Below are positions 13,501 through 25,400 of a DNA stretch of 64,000 nt, in pieces. Each line of letters starts with the position of its first letter. The first letter of the stretch is position 1. Made by a program: the position numbers and the translations under genes. This stretch comes from Acanthochromis polyacanthus. Its lineage: Eukaryota; Chordata; Actinopteri; Pomacentridae. Location of the stretch: assembly GCF_021347895.1 (NCBI RefSeq), contig NC_067118.1:43676755-43740754 (forward strand), given 5' to 3'. A model generated the notes under the pieces. That model did no database searches. It saw nothing but the letters and a program-made list of their open reading frames with translations, and had not been told where the DNA came from.

Positions 13501-16500
13501 TGACACTGCGGTGACAAAATCCTCGTTATGTAATCTGAACGTCATCTGACAACAGCACCATAAACAGCTTACTGACAGCAGCTCGTTTACCTCAGCACGG
13601 TATTTAGATTAATAATGGAGCAAAGGTTGGCTCCTTAACTTTACTATTAAACACAGTCCCTCTCTGGGATCCTTATCCTGTAAAGCTCAGTTTACCACCG
13701 ACATATTAGAACACACTAACAGGTGTTTCACATTCACACACCTGCAGGCTGCACCTGAACACCTGGATTTCTCTACATGTACAAAACAAGACAGAAAGGA
13801 AAAGAAAGCAAGGAGAAAGAGCAGGAGTGGGCAGGTAGAGTATATAAACAGCCAGACTGAGCGAAGAGACGTCTCTCTGCTAACATGCATCAGATTTACT
13901 TGCAGCCTACAGGACAGGATGGACACTAATCAGCTCACCTGTTGCACAACACACCTGTCACATGACACCTACACACTCACACACTGAGCCCTGGGGGATG
14001 ATGAACACATCTCTGAATATTCCTCTAATTATCAGCACCTACGGGTTCATGGATCTCACAACTCAGAGGGAAAGTAGAGAAATGGAAAAGACAAATGAAT
14101 TAGAAGCAGGGTGGTAGGAGGGTAGGAGGGTTAGAACTGAGGGTGGAGGCAGAAGGAGGTCAGAGAGGCAGAATTTCACCCCACTGTGTTCTATAAGCCT
14201 CTGAGCTGCATTAACTCTAAGCTTCAACAGAAACTACATGGTCCCACTACACAGAAGACCCACATTAACCCGTAGGTTCTGGTAGGTTCTGGTCTGCAGG
14301 AGAACCCTGTGGCTCTCAGCTGATGATGAATTTCTGATCACTGGAAGCAGAAACTGGAATAATTCTCTGCTAGCAGAGCTTCTGTTTCAAACACTATAAA
14401 AACCAATACAACCAGCGGTTTAAACCCATTAAAGGGGCATCCTGATGTTCTGTAACAGACACACGTTTCCTGGATGTTCTCCTCTGTAACCACAGGAGCA
14501 TGAGGCCTTAGCTTTATGCATCTCAACATGAAAAACCTGATTTTCTTTAAGGTGGATGACAGAAAAAGAAAGAATGAATGACGGGGAGAAACGTGCACCT
14601 AAACGCCACATCAACACTTCATTACACGTCACTGCAGATCATGTAAGACCTTTATAATGCCACTGAAATCAGACACTTAGAATTCTTCAAGCTCTGAAGG
14701 ACCTGCAGATGCTCAGAGAGCTGTCCTCCTAGATATCCTCCAGGTTTTAGCTGTGTTCACCAAAGCAGCGGGTCTGATGACATAATTTAATGTTTAATGA
14801 CAACAGAAGATCTGCATTCCCAAATGAACACCAACCATCTGGGAAAACCTGCATTTACTGAGCAAGAAAAGAGGAGGAAACCCTTCAGAGGCTTCTGTTG
14901 ATGCTGCGAGTCTTCTCAAGGCCTCTGCTTTCAGAACACCAGAGGTGATAAATAACGAGAACAACACACCCTGGGTCGGATACTGAAACGCTGAAAGACG
15001 CTTTTCAGGAAGAAAACACTCTGTAGAGGCATCTTTAACTAAAACCTCCATTATTCTGGAAGGATTTAAAGTCTTGTTGTGTATCCAGGTGACTCCAGCC
15101 CTCTCCTCCCTCCATCACTTCCATACAGTCTCTGCTTTAAACCTGCAGTCTGTCTCATAAAAACACATTTAATTCAGTCCTATTATCCCTGGGACTGTCC
15201 TCCATCCATCGTCTAATAAAAAGCCCCACTCATCCAGTCACAGAGGCATCCATTCATCCATTCACCCTCCTGATCAACACAGACTGACACCAGAAAGATA
15301 AAAACTACAGACACAAATCAGGAAGACCCCTTATAGCAATGCAGCTTTATTTTTGCATAAATACTTTTCTTTTTCTCTCAGTTCCTTCTTTAAAAAGCCT
15401 GAATCCATCAGCATTCAACAGGTAAGTCTGTTTAAGTAGATATTTAGTCCTACTACAGATATCCTTAAATTAAGTCCAGCCGTGAGATAAAGATGATTCC
15501 AGTCAGTGTCTTCTTTGGGCAGAGAGATGGTTACTATAAATCTCTCCATACGATGAAGGCACAACAGTTTGTAGTGAAAACAACACATCCTTTGTTGAGC
15601 AGCTTTGCAGAGATCCAGCTCTGGGTTTAAGCAGCAACAGTTCCAGAAACACAGCCTGTAAAATATGACGTCAGGAGTAAAGTGTCTGATCCATGGGAAT
15701 ACTAAAAAACAGCCATCCACTTCATTTACATGTCAGGCGTTTAGCCGGCACACTCATGCACAACGATTTCCTGCAGCAGAAATAAAGGTTAAGAGCTGCT
15801 GGTGAATCATCGGACTGTAAGCTGTCTAATAAAACAACTGGATTTACACACACTGGGTTCTTATAGAGAAACTGGACTCCACACTGAAGCTCCAGAGCTG
15901 ATTCTGTCTTTGTTAAAGGCCACCTGAACTACCTCTACAGAAATACGTTTCACAGCAACAATACGCCTAACCAGGGGTCAAAACCCCCAATGAGTCTCTG
16001 TCTTACTTATAAAGTGGGTTAGCATGAAGGAAACGACTTTCTACCGACCTTCAGCAAAATAATTATCTAAAGAGAGCATCCTTTAGATTTAAACTGTCTT
16101 TATTTTTTAAATATTAATGACATTATTATTATTTTTCCGACTGGATGGTGTTCTGAAATAATCCATCAGCTAAATCTATCCAGGGCTGGGGTTCTTACAG
16201 CCCATACTAGAACTTCTAATAACACTTTGACTGCTATGTGTCGCTTATAGCTGCAAAGAGAGAAATAGAGGCACATTATTTGCATTTTTCATTATTTTGG
16301 TGTTGCAGGGGGTGAATTAATACAGTCTGATTGGTCTGGGTCACCTGAAGAAATAAAAGGATCATCAGACTGTTCTGTAAGTTTTAAATAAGAGACTAAA
16401 GTTATTTTGGTGTTTTACTGTTGTGACGTGAGTCCTGGTTAACTAGCGGTGCTGTAGCAGTCTGTAGACCTATAGGCTACAGCACATGACTGATTATACA

Positions 16501-16767
16501 GCTGCTGTTGTTCCCATCAGGAGGAGAGGAACAGGCCTGGATGGATAATCTAATGTCATGGAAGTCATGTGTGACCGACAGCATCCAAGCAAAGCTTCCC
16601 TCCCTGCAGCGTCTCAAAACTCTGTCCTTTTTCAACCAGCTGGACGAGGACAGGAACAAACTCACAACGATTCCTGATCAGGAGGAAAGAACTGAGTCAC
16701 GTCGTCACCAAGGTGGAGTTTGAACGGGAGTGAAATAAAGTCAGAACCAAACTGAGGTTTCACAAGC
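10525..16767. other. non-coding DNA, probable prkar2a intron
   Basis: Long stretch without a recognisable exon, RNA gene or named repeat. A 30-base segment (AGACGAGAGACTG followed by TTAAAGCTTCTGCAGG) is duplicated at about 13037 and 13092. I searched for the conserved parts of the downstream PKA RII protein (inhibitor sequence and cAMP-binding domains) and did not find them. Confidence 0.4.
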
Positions 16768-16845
16768 GCGCACACACACAAACACAGACACAGAAAGACA
16801 CACACACACACACAGAAAGACACACACACAGACACACAAACCCAG
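16768..16845. repeat. CA-rich microsatellite with GAAA interruptions
   Basis: Alternating CA runs are interrupted by AGAAAGA and AGA units. Confidence 0.85.
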
Positions 16846-16956
16846 CAGTGTGAGCAAAAACAAACTAATCCCTGGTTCACTTGGAGCCGGCTCGTATCCT
16901 CCACAGGGTTAATAAAAATAATAACAACAATAATAACAAGACGACATGGTCATCAA

Positions 16957-17163
16957 TATCCCCCGCCACATGTGATGTCTATGAGTCTATATCCAAAATA
17001 GTGATAAAGGGCCATAACTCTGTTAAATATTATAGCACAGGTCTCATTTTCTAACTTGATCAAGGTGTCCATGGTGTGAAGCTACACTCTAAATTTCGTA
17101 ATCCTAGCTGTAATAGTTTCTGAGAAAAGCTGTCCCCTTCATCTCGGACGGAGGCGGGGGATA
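16957..17163. repeat. 207-bp dispersed element with TATCCCCCGCC inverted ends
   Basis: The left end reads TATCCCCCGCC and the right end reads its exact reverse complement, GGCGGGGGATA. Both flanks contain related AT-rich ATCAATA/AATAACAA sequence. The inside has no coding capacity. The sequence resembles a repeat commonly seen in fish genomes, but I cannot name the family. Confidence 0.6.
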
Positions 17164-17186
17164 AAAATATCAATAACAATAACAGG

Positions 17187-17253
17187 GTTGTCCAACACGA
17201 CCCTAGTGAGGATAAAGCGGTGTATATAGAATGGATGGATGGATGGATGGGTT
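17187..17253 (-). repeat. truncated end of the dispersed repeat seen at 41091
   Basis: Read on the minus strand, this segment matches the first about 60 bases of the repeat at 41091-41454 (CCATCCAT, TATACACCGCTTTATCC, TCACTAGGGTC). It ends in a GGAT tetranucleotide run on the plus strand. The rest of the element is missing, so this copy is truncated. Confidence 0.7.
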
Positions 17254-18091
17254 GTCCAACATCGCTCTCAGCAGAGGCCAGATGTGCATGAGACCTCCTA
17301 GATAACCCAGAAATAAAGCAGCACTAAACTACAACTGAAGTTTGAAACAACAGAGTCTCCTCAGAAAACCAAACTGCTTTCAGCATCTGTTCAGCCACAG
17401 CTCTACTTTCACAGGCTTCAGTTGCATTCACACCACATTTCTGCTCAAGTCACTGAAGTTTAGAACCCAGATCACAGATGATCACAGTGGATCAGCTCAG
17501 CTATAAACCTCCATTCACCAGGAAACAGGGGAGATCTCAGAGGAACACTGAGCAGCTCTCATCTTCTACAAGACACATGGAGGGATGCAGGAGAGTCAAG
17601 GATCAGACCAACAGACCGTTTACAGACCACTAGGTGTAAATATGTATTAACAGTTGCTATGACAACACTGCATCATTCTTTAAACACTACAAACGTACAT
17701 TGTTAAGTTCTATATCTGTTACAGGATGAATTTAAAGTCCAGACTCTGTCCTGCTAAAAGGCTTCCAGGATCTTTTTCTCTTCAGTGTTTGCAAAAGTTA
17801 ACTTTAGAACCAGAAAGTTATATTTAACTAAATTGGACCTTTAAAGGCCTTGAGACTCGATAGTTCAAATTAAACCATACAACCCATTTAGAGGATGGAG
17901 GAGACCTAGATTAATGACTGGCAGACGAGGACAGTTTCTCCAAACTGTCAGCTGTTTAAACATCCCACAAGACAGAAATGAGATGGTTTCAGACTCCATT
18001 AGAGACAGAGCTCCACCTTCTAACTCCTCAATAAAACAGTTTGCTCTGTTTTACACAAACACCTCCAGCAGCAAACAAAACGAGAACCTAC
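17254..18091 (-). other. prkar2a: start of prkar2a intron after coding exon 1
   Basis: This DNA directly follows the donor site of prkar2a coding exon 1 (GTAGGT on the minus strand, beginning at 18091). No further exon is seen in it. Confidence 0.5.
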
Positions 18092-18338
18092 GCTCAAAGT
18101 CGGAGTCGTCATCCTCGTCGTCGTCGCCGTTGGACTCTGTCTGCATCGGCTCCCCATCAAACATCACTCCTTTCCCCGTCTTGCCTCCCGAGCCGGACCC
18201 ATCCTGACTCCTGGTGTCTCTCAGGCGGGTGAAGTATTGAACTGCAAAATCCACCAGGTCCGACGGTCGCTGTCGCAGTACCTCCACGGTGTAGCCCTGC
18301 AGCAGCTCCGTCAACCCCACTGGGATCTCAATGCTCAT
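18092..18338 (-). CDS. prkar2a: PKA type II regulatory subunit, first coding exon (partial gene)
   Basis: This exon encodes the N-terminal 82 residues plus the first base of codon 83 of a cAMP-dependent protein kinase type II regulatory subunit. RII dimers hold two catalytic subunits inactive until cAMP binds, and dock on AKAP scaffolds through the N-terminal dimerisation/docking helices. That domain is here at residues 4-43 ([19 protein letters not shown], then [14 protein letters not shown]). A variable acidic linker follows, ending in a run of Asp/Glu. The start is the ATG at 18336-18338 in a good context (GCAGCC before ATG). The exon ends at a GTAGGT donor. The docking domain is more RII-alpha-like ([19 protein letters not shown]). 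The MSIEIP start and the [13 protein letters not shown] linker also recall RII-beta, so the a/b choice is moderately sure only. The inhibitor site and both cAMP-binding domains are not in this window. Confidence 0.87.
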
Positions 18339-18376
18339 GGCTGCAAGCAGCTCGGTGGCAGCGATTTCTGGTTTAT
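18339..18376 (-). other. prkar2a: prkar2a 5'UTR segment joined to coding exon 1
   Basis: On the minus strand a pyrimidine-rich tract and AG acceptor (CCTCTCCAG) end at 18377. About 38 untranslated bases then lead to the ATG. A consensus donor, GTAAGT on the minus strand at 19178-19173, is a suitable partner. This suggests an intron of about 800 bp at 18377-19178 inside the 5'UTR. This is inference from splice signals only. Confidence 0.5.
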
Positions 18377-19178
18377 CTGGAGAGGAGGAAAGTAGAATTT
18401 ATTATTAAACACATGGTTGTGGTGGTGTCTGAGGGCTGGGTGGAGATGTGGTGAAGAGTTTCCTAACTGACTTTTATTAAGGCTGGACACTGAGTGCTGT
18501 GGATGTAAACTATGTGAATGGTGACAGCTCTGCACTTGGAGGAAATAACTGCAAAAACAAGATATTACATTATCATTTACTATACTACATTATATCTATG
18601 AGCTGGTGGAGGGTCAGGGGCACGTGAAGGGCTGCTGGAGGACTTTATCTGAGGTTGAACACCAAACTCTGAGTCTCCACAGCTGCACCCAGCAGATATG
18701 AAACCAACATCTACCAAAGGGTGGACACAGAATGGAGACAGTGGCAGAAATTCAGCGACACAAACCCAGCTGTAAGCTAGGGAGGGTGGCCGGCTGCAGC
18801 TTGCTAGCAGAGCGGCTAATAAGCTAACATTCCCAGACAACCAGCCGGTATAAGATGTCTTTCTGCTCCTTCTACACCCAGATCCAACCTGGCTGGACCG
18901 GCTCCACCGACCTGGTGCTATTTAACTGCGGCAAACGCAGTCTAAGCCAGGATTTGAAGCGCAAATGTCACTTTGAAACCATCAGGGAGCTAGCTAACCG
19001 TGCTAGCTTAGTGAGCCTCCTTCAAGGAAGCCTGGAACCGTTAGCTTAGTAGAGCTAGCACACACACACTTACTGCTGTAGGGTTAGGGTTAGCATACAC
19101 ACAGATATTACAGCGGCCGGATAAACGGAGCTGTTGAGTAGGTAAGCCGTTAGAGGAGCTAACTCCACCGGTACTTAC

Positions 19179-19800
19179 GTGGTTCTGTCCCCGGCTAAAG
19201 CAGCCAGTCCCTCCTTCCCGGTGTCCTCTCTGTCCGCTCTTATTTCTCCTCTTCTTTTTAGCCCCTCTCGTTGCCAGTGTAGCCCCGGATCCCTCCACAC
19301 AGAACACACTTGTCGAGCTAACAGTTTTTTGTTTTTTTAGCGTCACCAGCTAACCAGTTTTTTTTTTAACCGGAGATGCTAATTTATTTACTACGCCAGG
19401 CACCGGGATGCTGGCTAAAAACTGAAAGAGACGAAGGAAAAAAGCCTCTCAACGTTCACGGACTTGGTGAGGGTGGGACTTACTGTGGCAATAAGGAAAA
19501 CAAGAAAAAAAGAGGCTGGCTAGCTGGAGGGCTAACTGGGCTCAGTGGCTAACTAGCTGCTAACTAGTAGTTAGCTGTTTTCTTCCTGGGAACTCCGCTG
19601 CAGCAGCCTCCAGATATGCGTTTGTTGTTGTTTTTAGTTGCTGTTTTTGCAGCCGCGAAAAAAAACAAAATCTCTTTTTAAAAAACGATATTCTAGCAGG
19701 AAAGGCTGCTTGTAACACCGGAGTAGCCTGGAAGATGAACCCAAAGCACGTTTCCTTCCTCCCGGCGAGCTGATCCTCAGAGCTGCGAACGAACCGCTAG
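19179..19800 (-). other. prkar2a: candidate non-coding first exon of prkar2a
   Basis: The region upstream of the GTAAGT donor at 19178 is richer in CpG than its surroundings and contains repeated GCTAGCTAAC-like motifs. It has no convincing coding frame. It is the natural place for an untranslated first exon. The 5' boundary near 19.8 kb is a guess, because no transcription start can be read from sequence alone. Confidence 0.35.
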
Positions 19801-19960
19801 CTCCGGAAAGCGTGAAGGGGCGTGGCTACCGACAGAGCACAAGCTGTTTGACACAAATTGACAGCTCGCTATAGCAATCAGAATTCAACTCTGTTGTACT
19901 CCAGCCAATCGGAAGCAGTCATGGAAGTCAAGGCGGGACTGAAGGCAGAACCATATTAGT
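19740..19960 (-). promoter_or_regulatory. prkar2a: candidate TATA-less promoter of prkar2a
   Basis: This CpG-containing stretch lies just upstream of the candidate first exon. It includes a CCAAT box (19905-19909, written on the plus strand), GGGGCGTGGC of the GC/CACCC-box type at about 19817, and CCGGAA at about 19803. No TATA box is placed to fit. AT-rich repeat-like DNA begins right beyond it at about 20 kb, which marks the upstream limit. Confidence 0.4.
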
Positions 19961-19989
19961 ACACTGACAGGAGGACCACACCCACAGAA

Positions 19990-20850
19990 GTGACATTTAG
20001 GAAGGAATAAAAGGTACTAAACTGAAAAATGCAATGTAAAATGCCAAAATACTTATTTATATCATTTAACATTTTCCTATTTCTTGCAGCCTTTATCATT
20101 TAGTATTTATAATAACAAACATCAGAATGTTTGATAACTGTTTTCTTTTTCAAATCACATTTAAATTTAAAAAATAACGTAATTTGTGATAAGATTATGG
20201 GCAGGAAAGTCGATTATTCCCCCTTTAGATCTAAATTAGTCATTGTTTTCTTTTTTCATGTCATATATCATACCTCATATATGCAGTCTTTACAAATTAA
20301 GGCATGTTGGCAGGTATTTCTTCAAGCTCATGTATTTTTTTAATCATCTAGTATTTCTAATGTAATGAAACAAAATTAATGTTGAAACAGGAAAGACCTA
20401 CATATAAAATACAATAGTTTTACATGACATTGATTTGATATTTGTTTCTTTTTATGGTATTGATAAATGAACAGCTCTTCCATTCAAGGTGGGTTTGGCA
20501 ATATGTGAAATGAACCTTTTTATATTTCGATTATATTTATTAAACCAAGCAGAAGAAGTTTCATACCGAAAAAATATTTTAATGATTATTTATTTATTTA
20601 TTTATTTTAGATTTTTTTCTCTTTAAAATGGGTCAATTTGAGCAATTTGACAGGAAGGTTAATATTATAATATTTTGGTTAATATTTCTAAAGATTTCTA
20701 ATATATTTTACATTTTATTGTGCATCTTTGAAGTATATATTTTTCTTATCAGTCATCGGTGCTTATGTATTTGTGTTGGTGGTCACTTTACTCTTTCTGC
20801 TTGCTGCTGGGGATCAATAAAGTATTTCTATTCTGTTGATCTGATCATTC
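19990..20850 (+). repeat. AT-rich block ending in a retroposon-like 3' tail
   Basis: This stretch is visibly much richer in A and T than the DNA on either side. Its right end, at about 20803-20835, reads TGCTGCTGGGGATCAATAAA followed by a TATTTCTATTCTG tail. That matches the 3' tails at about 39420 and 40875 and looks like a retroposon end. Open frames here (20131-20343, 20628-20870) have no recognisable domain. The left boundary is uncertain. Confidence 0.4.
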
Positions 20851-21890
20851 ATTCATCACTAATTATGTAATTTTATATTTAGGTGTGATGTGAAACTGAT
20901 AGCAGACATACTAATACAGCCACTAGTCTGCAGCCTTCCTTCAAATACCATCAACCTGTTGGTATTAATCATAAAAGAAAAAAAAAACTTCCCCTCTCTG
21001 CCCTCTTCAGGTCCGTATTTCTCTCTCTATCCCGCAGCTCATCATCCAGGCCCTTCATAGGTCTGATCTACCTTCTACACCTGCAGGCGTCTTGTTTCCT
21101 CCTCCATCCTGCTCTTATTCCCTCTGCTCTACATCCAGGCTTTCAGTCAGGTTTCTCCTGGAGATGGAAGCAGCCAGAGGTTAGCGGGTCACTGAGAGTG
21201 GATCTGAATCTATTCTGAGATTTACTGAGCTCCACCTGCAGCATTTCCTCTTCCATTTCCACGTCTCAGCTGTCACCGAGGTAAAGCCGTTGCCATGGCC
21301 ACAACCAGCCCGGATTTAATTCCTTGAACTGGTTTCTGATTGGTTGAGGTCTTTGTTTCCAGCAAACACAGAGAAAAACCAGAACTCCAGGCTCCCTCTG
21401 CTGGGAGAATCACCTCAGCATGGAGGGAAAAACAGACATTTAACACAGCAGAATGTTTACAGATTATTACACAAACATCATAAACCACAGAAGCACTGTG
21501 ACACAGAGGAGTCAAACTCATCTTAGTCCAGGTTCCACATTAAACCAGTCTGATCTCCAGTAAAACCAGTAAAACCACAGCATAATAACCTCTAAATAAC
21601 CACAACTCCTAATAATAGTTCCTTTGTTTTAGTGCAGAAATGTTCACATTTAAGGAATTATCTTTTTTATATCATGAACAACCTGAAATTTATGAAGACA
21701 AATAAGTTCAGTTTCATCCACATTCATCCTCAGTTTATCATTTCCACATCACAGCTTCCAGATCAGAGTGTCTACAAAGGAACACAACATTTAGTCACCT
21801 GGAGCTGAACCATGGAGGATTTTACTTTATTATCAACACAACAAAAGACAAACAAAAAAATACAAAAAGACAACTAAAATGAGACACAAA
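20851..21890. other. intergenic DNA, nothing recognised
   Basis: Unique-looking non-coding DNA between the prkar2a promoter and the mgll 3' side. I see no exon or RNA gene. Confidence 0.4.
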
Positions 21891-22009
21891 TCTATCTATC
21901 TATCTATCCATCTATCTATCCATCTATCTATCCATCCATCCATTCATCCATCCATCCATCCATCCATTCATCCATCCATCCATCCATCCATCCATCTATC
22001 CATCTACCC
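21891..22009. repeat. (ATCT)n/(ATCC)n tetranucleotide microsatellite
   Basis: An interrupted mix of TCTA and TCCA tetranucleotides. The short open frame across it is a product of the repeat. Confidence 0.95.
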
Positions 22010-22412
22010 AGGAGGTCCTCCATGGTTCAGTGCTGCCCCCTACTGCCTCCTGTGGGTTCTGCAGCCTCCTGGAGTAATTTCTCCTGCATCTTTTCCTTCA
22101 ACTCATGGAACTCCAACAGAAATCAGGTCCTTTAATCCAGAGATAATCAGGCTCTATCCCGGGGAAATTGTTTTTTTTAGGATACTGAAAATACACTGAA
22201 ATCATTTCCTTTGGATTGTTTGAAATTAAGATGAAACCATATATAACTAATAATAATAATAATCAAATAATAAATACACACCATTATTATTATTGTTGTT
22301 GTTATTATTAGTATTATTGTTATTATTATCATTGTATAGTGCTTTTCAAGACACTCAGAGATGCTTTTTATAAACTAAAAAATAAAGTGAGTAAAGATAA
22401 AAAGATCTATTA

Positions 22413-22443
<31 letters not shown>

Positions 22444-25400
22444 TACTTTTCAAGACAATCAAACTCTTTATAAAGTAGACAAGAAGACAAACAATAATAA
22501 TAAATGGAGAAAGCAGCAGATAGAAAAGTGTATTTATGAGTTGTTTCTGTGTTTTTGTTCAATTGAAGTTCAAAGCATTCTCATAAAAGCTTTAAAACAA
22601 ACGTCAATAAAAACAGGAATGTTTGGATCAGTAAAGAAGTCAGTCTGACACCAGCATTAAACATTCATGTAGTTTATTCTGTCAGAGAGTTTGGACTTTA
22701 TGAACAGTCTGGTAACAATCAGAACCCAGTATTACATCTATTTACACATTATTTACAACATCGTAGTAAACTGATGCTGTATTTTAAACGGTTTAATCTG
22801 AATATGAATGGAAGGTGATCTGTTGATGAACTTCAGCGCTGGACGGTTCAATAAAACGTCCTCCAGGACTCAGTAAGAAACCAAACAAGCAGAACTTTAC
22901 AAGGAAGACTCAAAACGTGATGCTGGAGAATAAACTTTGTCGGATCCAGTTTGTCTTTTATTCATTATTTTACTGCATGATACTTTATCTGTGGAGGTTT
23001 CACATCACTCTGCTGGGTTTTCTGATTAAAACACATTTTTTATTTTAAATCCTGACAGAGACACAGACAGAAACTTTGTGAAGTTTTTAGACACACAACA
23101 GAAATATGAAGGTTTCAGCTGAAGTTACATCCAAACCACACCTCCACCTGAAATCTGAATAAGTAGAGAGTTATTTAATATTTCTGCTTTGAACGTCTGG
23201 AATAATCAAACAGAACACATCTGGTTCTCCTGTGATGAACTGAACCTTTACCGTCATTCTGTCCTTAGAACGACCAGATAGAGGCTTCGCTTTCTCTGGA
23301 TGTCTGAATCTCAGCAGGTGTTTGAGGAGCTGGGAGGTTTTCCACATTCACAAACTGTTTTTTGACCTAAATGTGAAGAGAGCCCTGATTGGATGGAAAT
23401 CCAGACGGGCAGGAGGAAGACCAGCAGACGGTAAATAACTACCATAGACTGTATGAGTATACGGCTGCGGGATCAATAAAGGTTTCACCTGTCTGTCTGT
23501 TTATGGTCATTAATGAAGCAGAACCAGATGTGACACCAGAGAACCAGACAAACTGGTTTCCATTCTATACAAGACACTCACAGAATCAAACATGAGCACA
23601 AAGACTGTCAGACTCACATCGATAAGGCACAGACAACACTAGAACAGTTCAGGAATAAACGTACAACACGTTAGCATTTCTTCAGATGATTCAGAGAAAA
23701 CCTGATGGTTGTAGTTATTCTGTGATCTGAGGTAAAGGAAGGGAGGTCCAGGAAGTCTCTCAGTCACTACTACTGAATTTTATGATATTTAAAAAGAAAA
23801 ACTTCAGATTAAAGTGACAATGAGTTCCTGAAAATCACATTTTAGAATCAGAATGTTGAAACCAGAGATGTCAAACTTGGTAAAGTTTGGTGGAACCCTG
23901 TTTTTATGCACTGACACAGCTTTATGTATTTTTTAGGTATAAATTTTATACATTTACAAGGCAGAGGGACAATTTAAGCTGCTTCTTTAATAGTTCCTAT
24001 TTAGTTTATTTGCTTTGTCAGCTCAGGAGGTCAGGATCCCCACACTGCTGTGGAAAGGAAGGTAAATTTAAAATCATTTCATGTTATGTACGGATACCAA
24101 ATCACATGAACTAAGTATGCAGCGGGAAAAATGTTGTAGTTGTGCTTATGTTCAGGGTATTATGGTCTGGTTTTACTGGTCACTAGAGATCACATTGGGC
24201 TGAATGAGGCTCCTGCATTAAAATGAGTTTGACTTCTCTGGTTTAAACATTTAATGTTCTCCAAGTTATTTTTTTTCAACATAGAACAGTAAAAAAAACA
24301 TCGCTCGATGTGAAATCTCACCAGAAACAACCTGGAACCTCAGAAAGTATTATGAAACCTGAAACCAGGAGGGTAAATATATAAAAACTGCCTCCGTCTC
24401 AATATATAGATGCCTCTACGTAAAATTAATCTCTATAAATAAAAGATGTGTCAAATACAAAGCGAGTCCTGATTGGTTATCGTTAGCAATGCTGTGTTAT
24501 CATAAAGTGTTTTATAATTAGCTTCAGCAGAGCGACTCTAGAAATAAAAGCAGTCGACACCGCTGGAGGAAAACAGCAAGATTTGAAGCAGGCTTTGTTC
24601 CAAAATGCGACATGAACTTTGTGAAGCTGATCTGAAGCTGTTTAGACGGGGAATGGTTCACGTCTGGATGAAGTTCATGCATGTGTTCCTGCAGCGGCAG
24701 CATTTTGGAGAAGACCTCTTCAACTCTTGCTGCTTCTCTGAAAGCTTCCAGTGCATTTTAATCTCATCAGTCAGAACAGAACGACTCTGCTAGTCCATCA
24801 TTAACAGTTCTGTCCTTAGAAACAGTCATAAAGTCGAGATTAGAAAAGAAAACGACAAACCAGCAACAAACTGATTCTTTTTCTTTACAAAAATGGCTCC
24901 GGTTTGATTCAACAGTTTCTGTTATTTACGATATTAACAGTCAGTGGGTTATTTTTACTGTCCAAGGCTTTCTCTGCGCACAGTTGGTCGATTAGGACAT
25001 CAGCATGAATCTGAGCAGGAAAGACGTCCAGCTACAGGAAGAGACGGAGTAATGTAATCATCCTCCACCTCTAAAGCACACATGGAATGAACAGGGGGCA
25101 GAAATACACCGGGTTTAAGTGATTTTTACCAAAAAAGTGAAAAATGTGGCCTTAAAATCCCCTCGCTGGGATGGAATAGTGTTTTAGTCTGTTACTGGCT
25201 GCTCATTATTTCCAAAGGAAATCCTCAGAGAAGCAAACAGACGATCAGACTGCCTCCTCTACCCTTCATTCACTGATTTAAATAAATATTAATGGGCTGC
25301 CATGGTTACTGACAGCTTCTCTCCTCTCATGTTTCCTCTCTAATGACAGTAATGTGTTCATGGAGTCTGACAGGCAGAACTTTAGAACGTCAGAGAAGAT

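Noticed and set aside
16508..16723. Open frame of 71 codons on the plus strand
   Set aside because: Slightly protein-like, but an open frame also exists on the other strand. There is no recognisable domain, and it would sit inside another gene's intron.
18855..19049. Plus-strand open frame beside the prkar2a promoter
   Set aside because: Considered as a divergent gene's exon, but it has no recognisable domain and overlaps the candidate 5'UTR intron; evidence is too weak.
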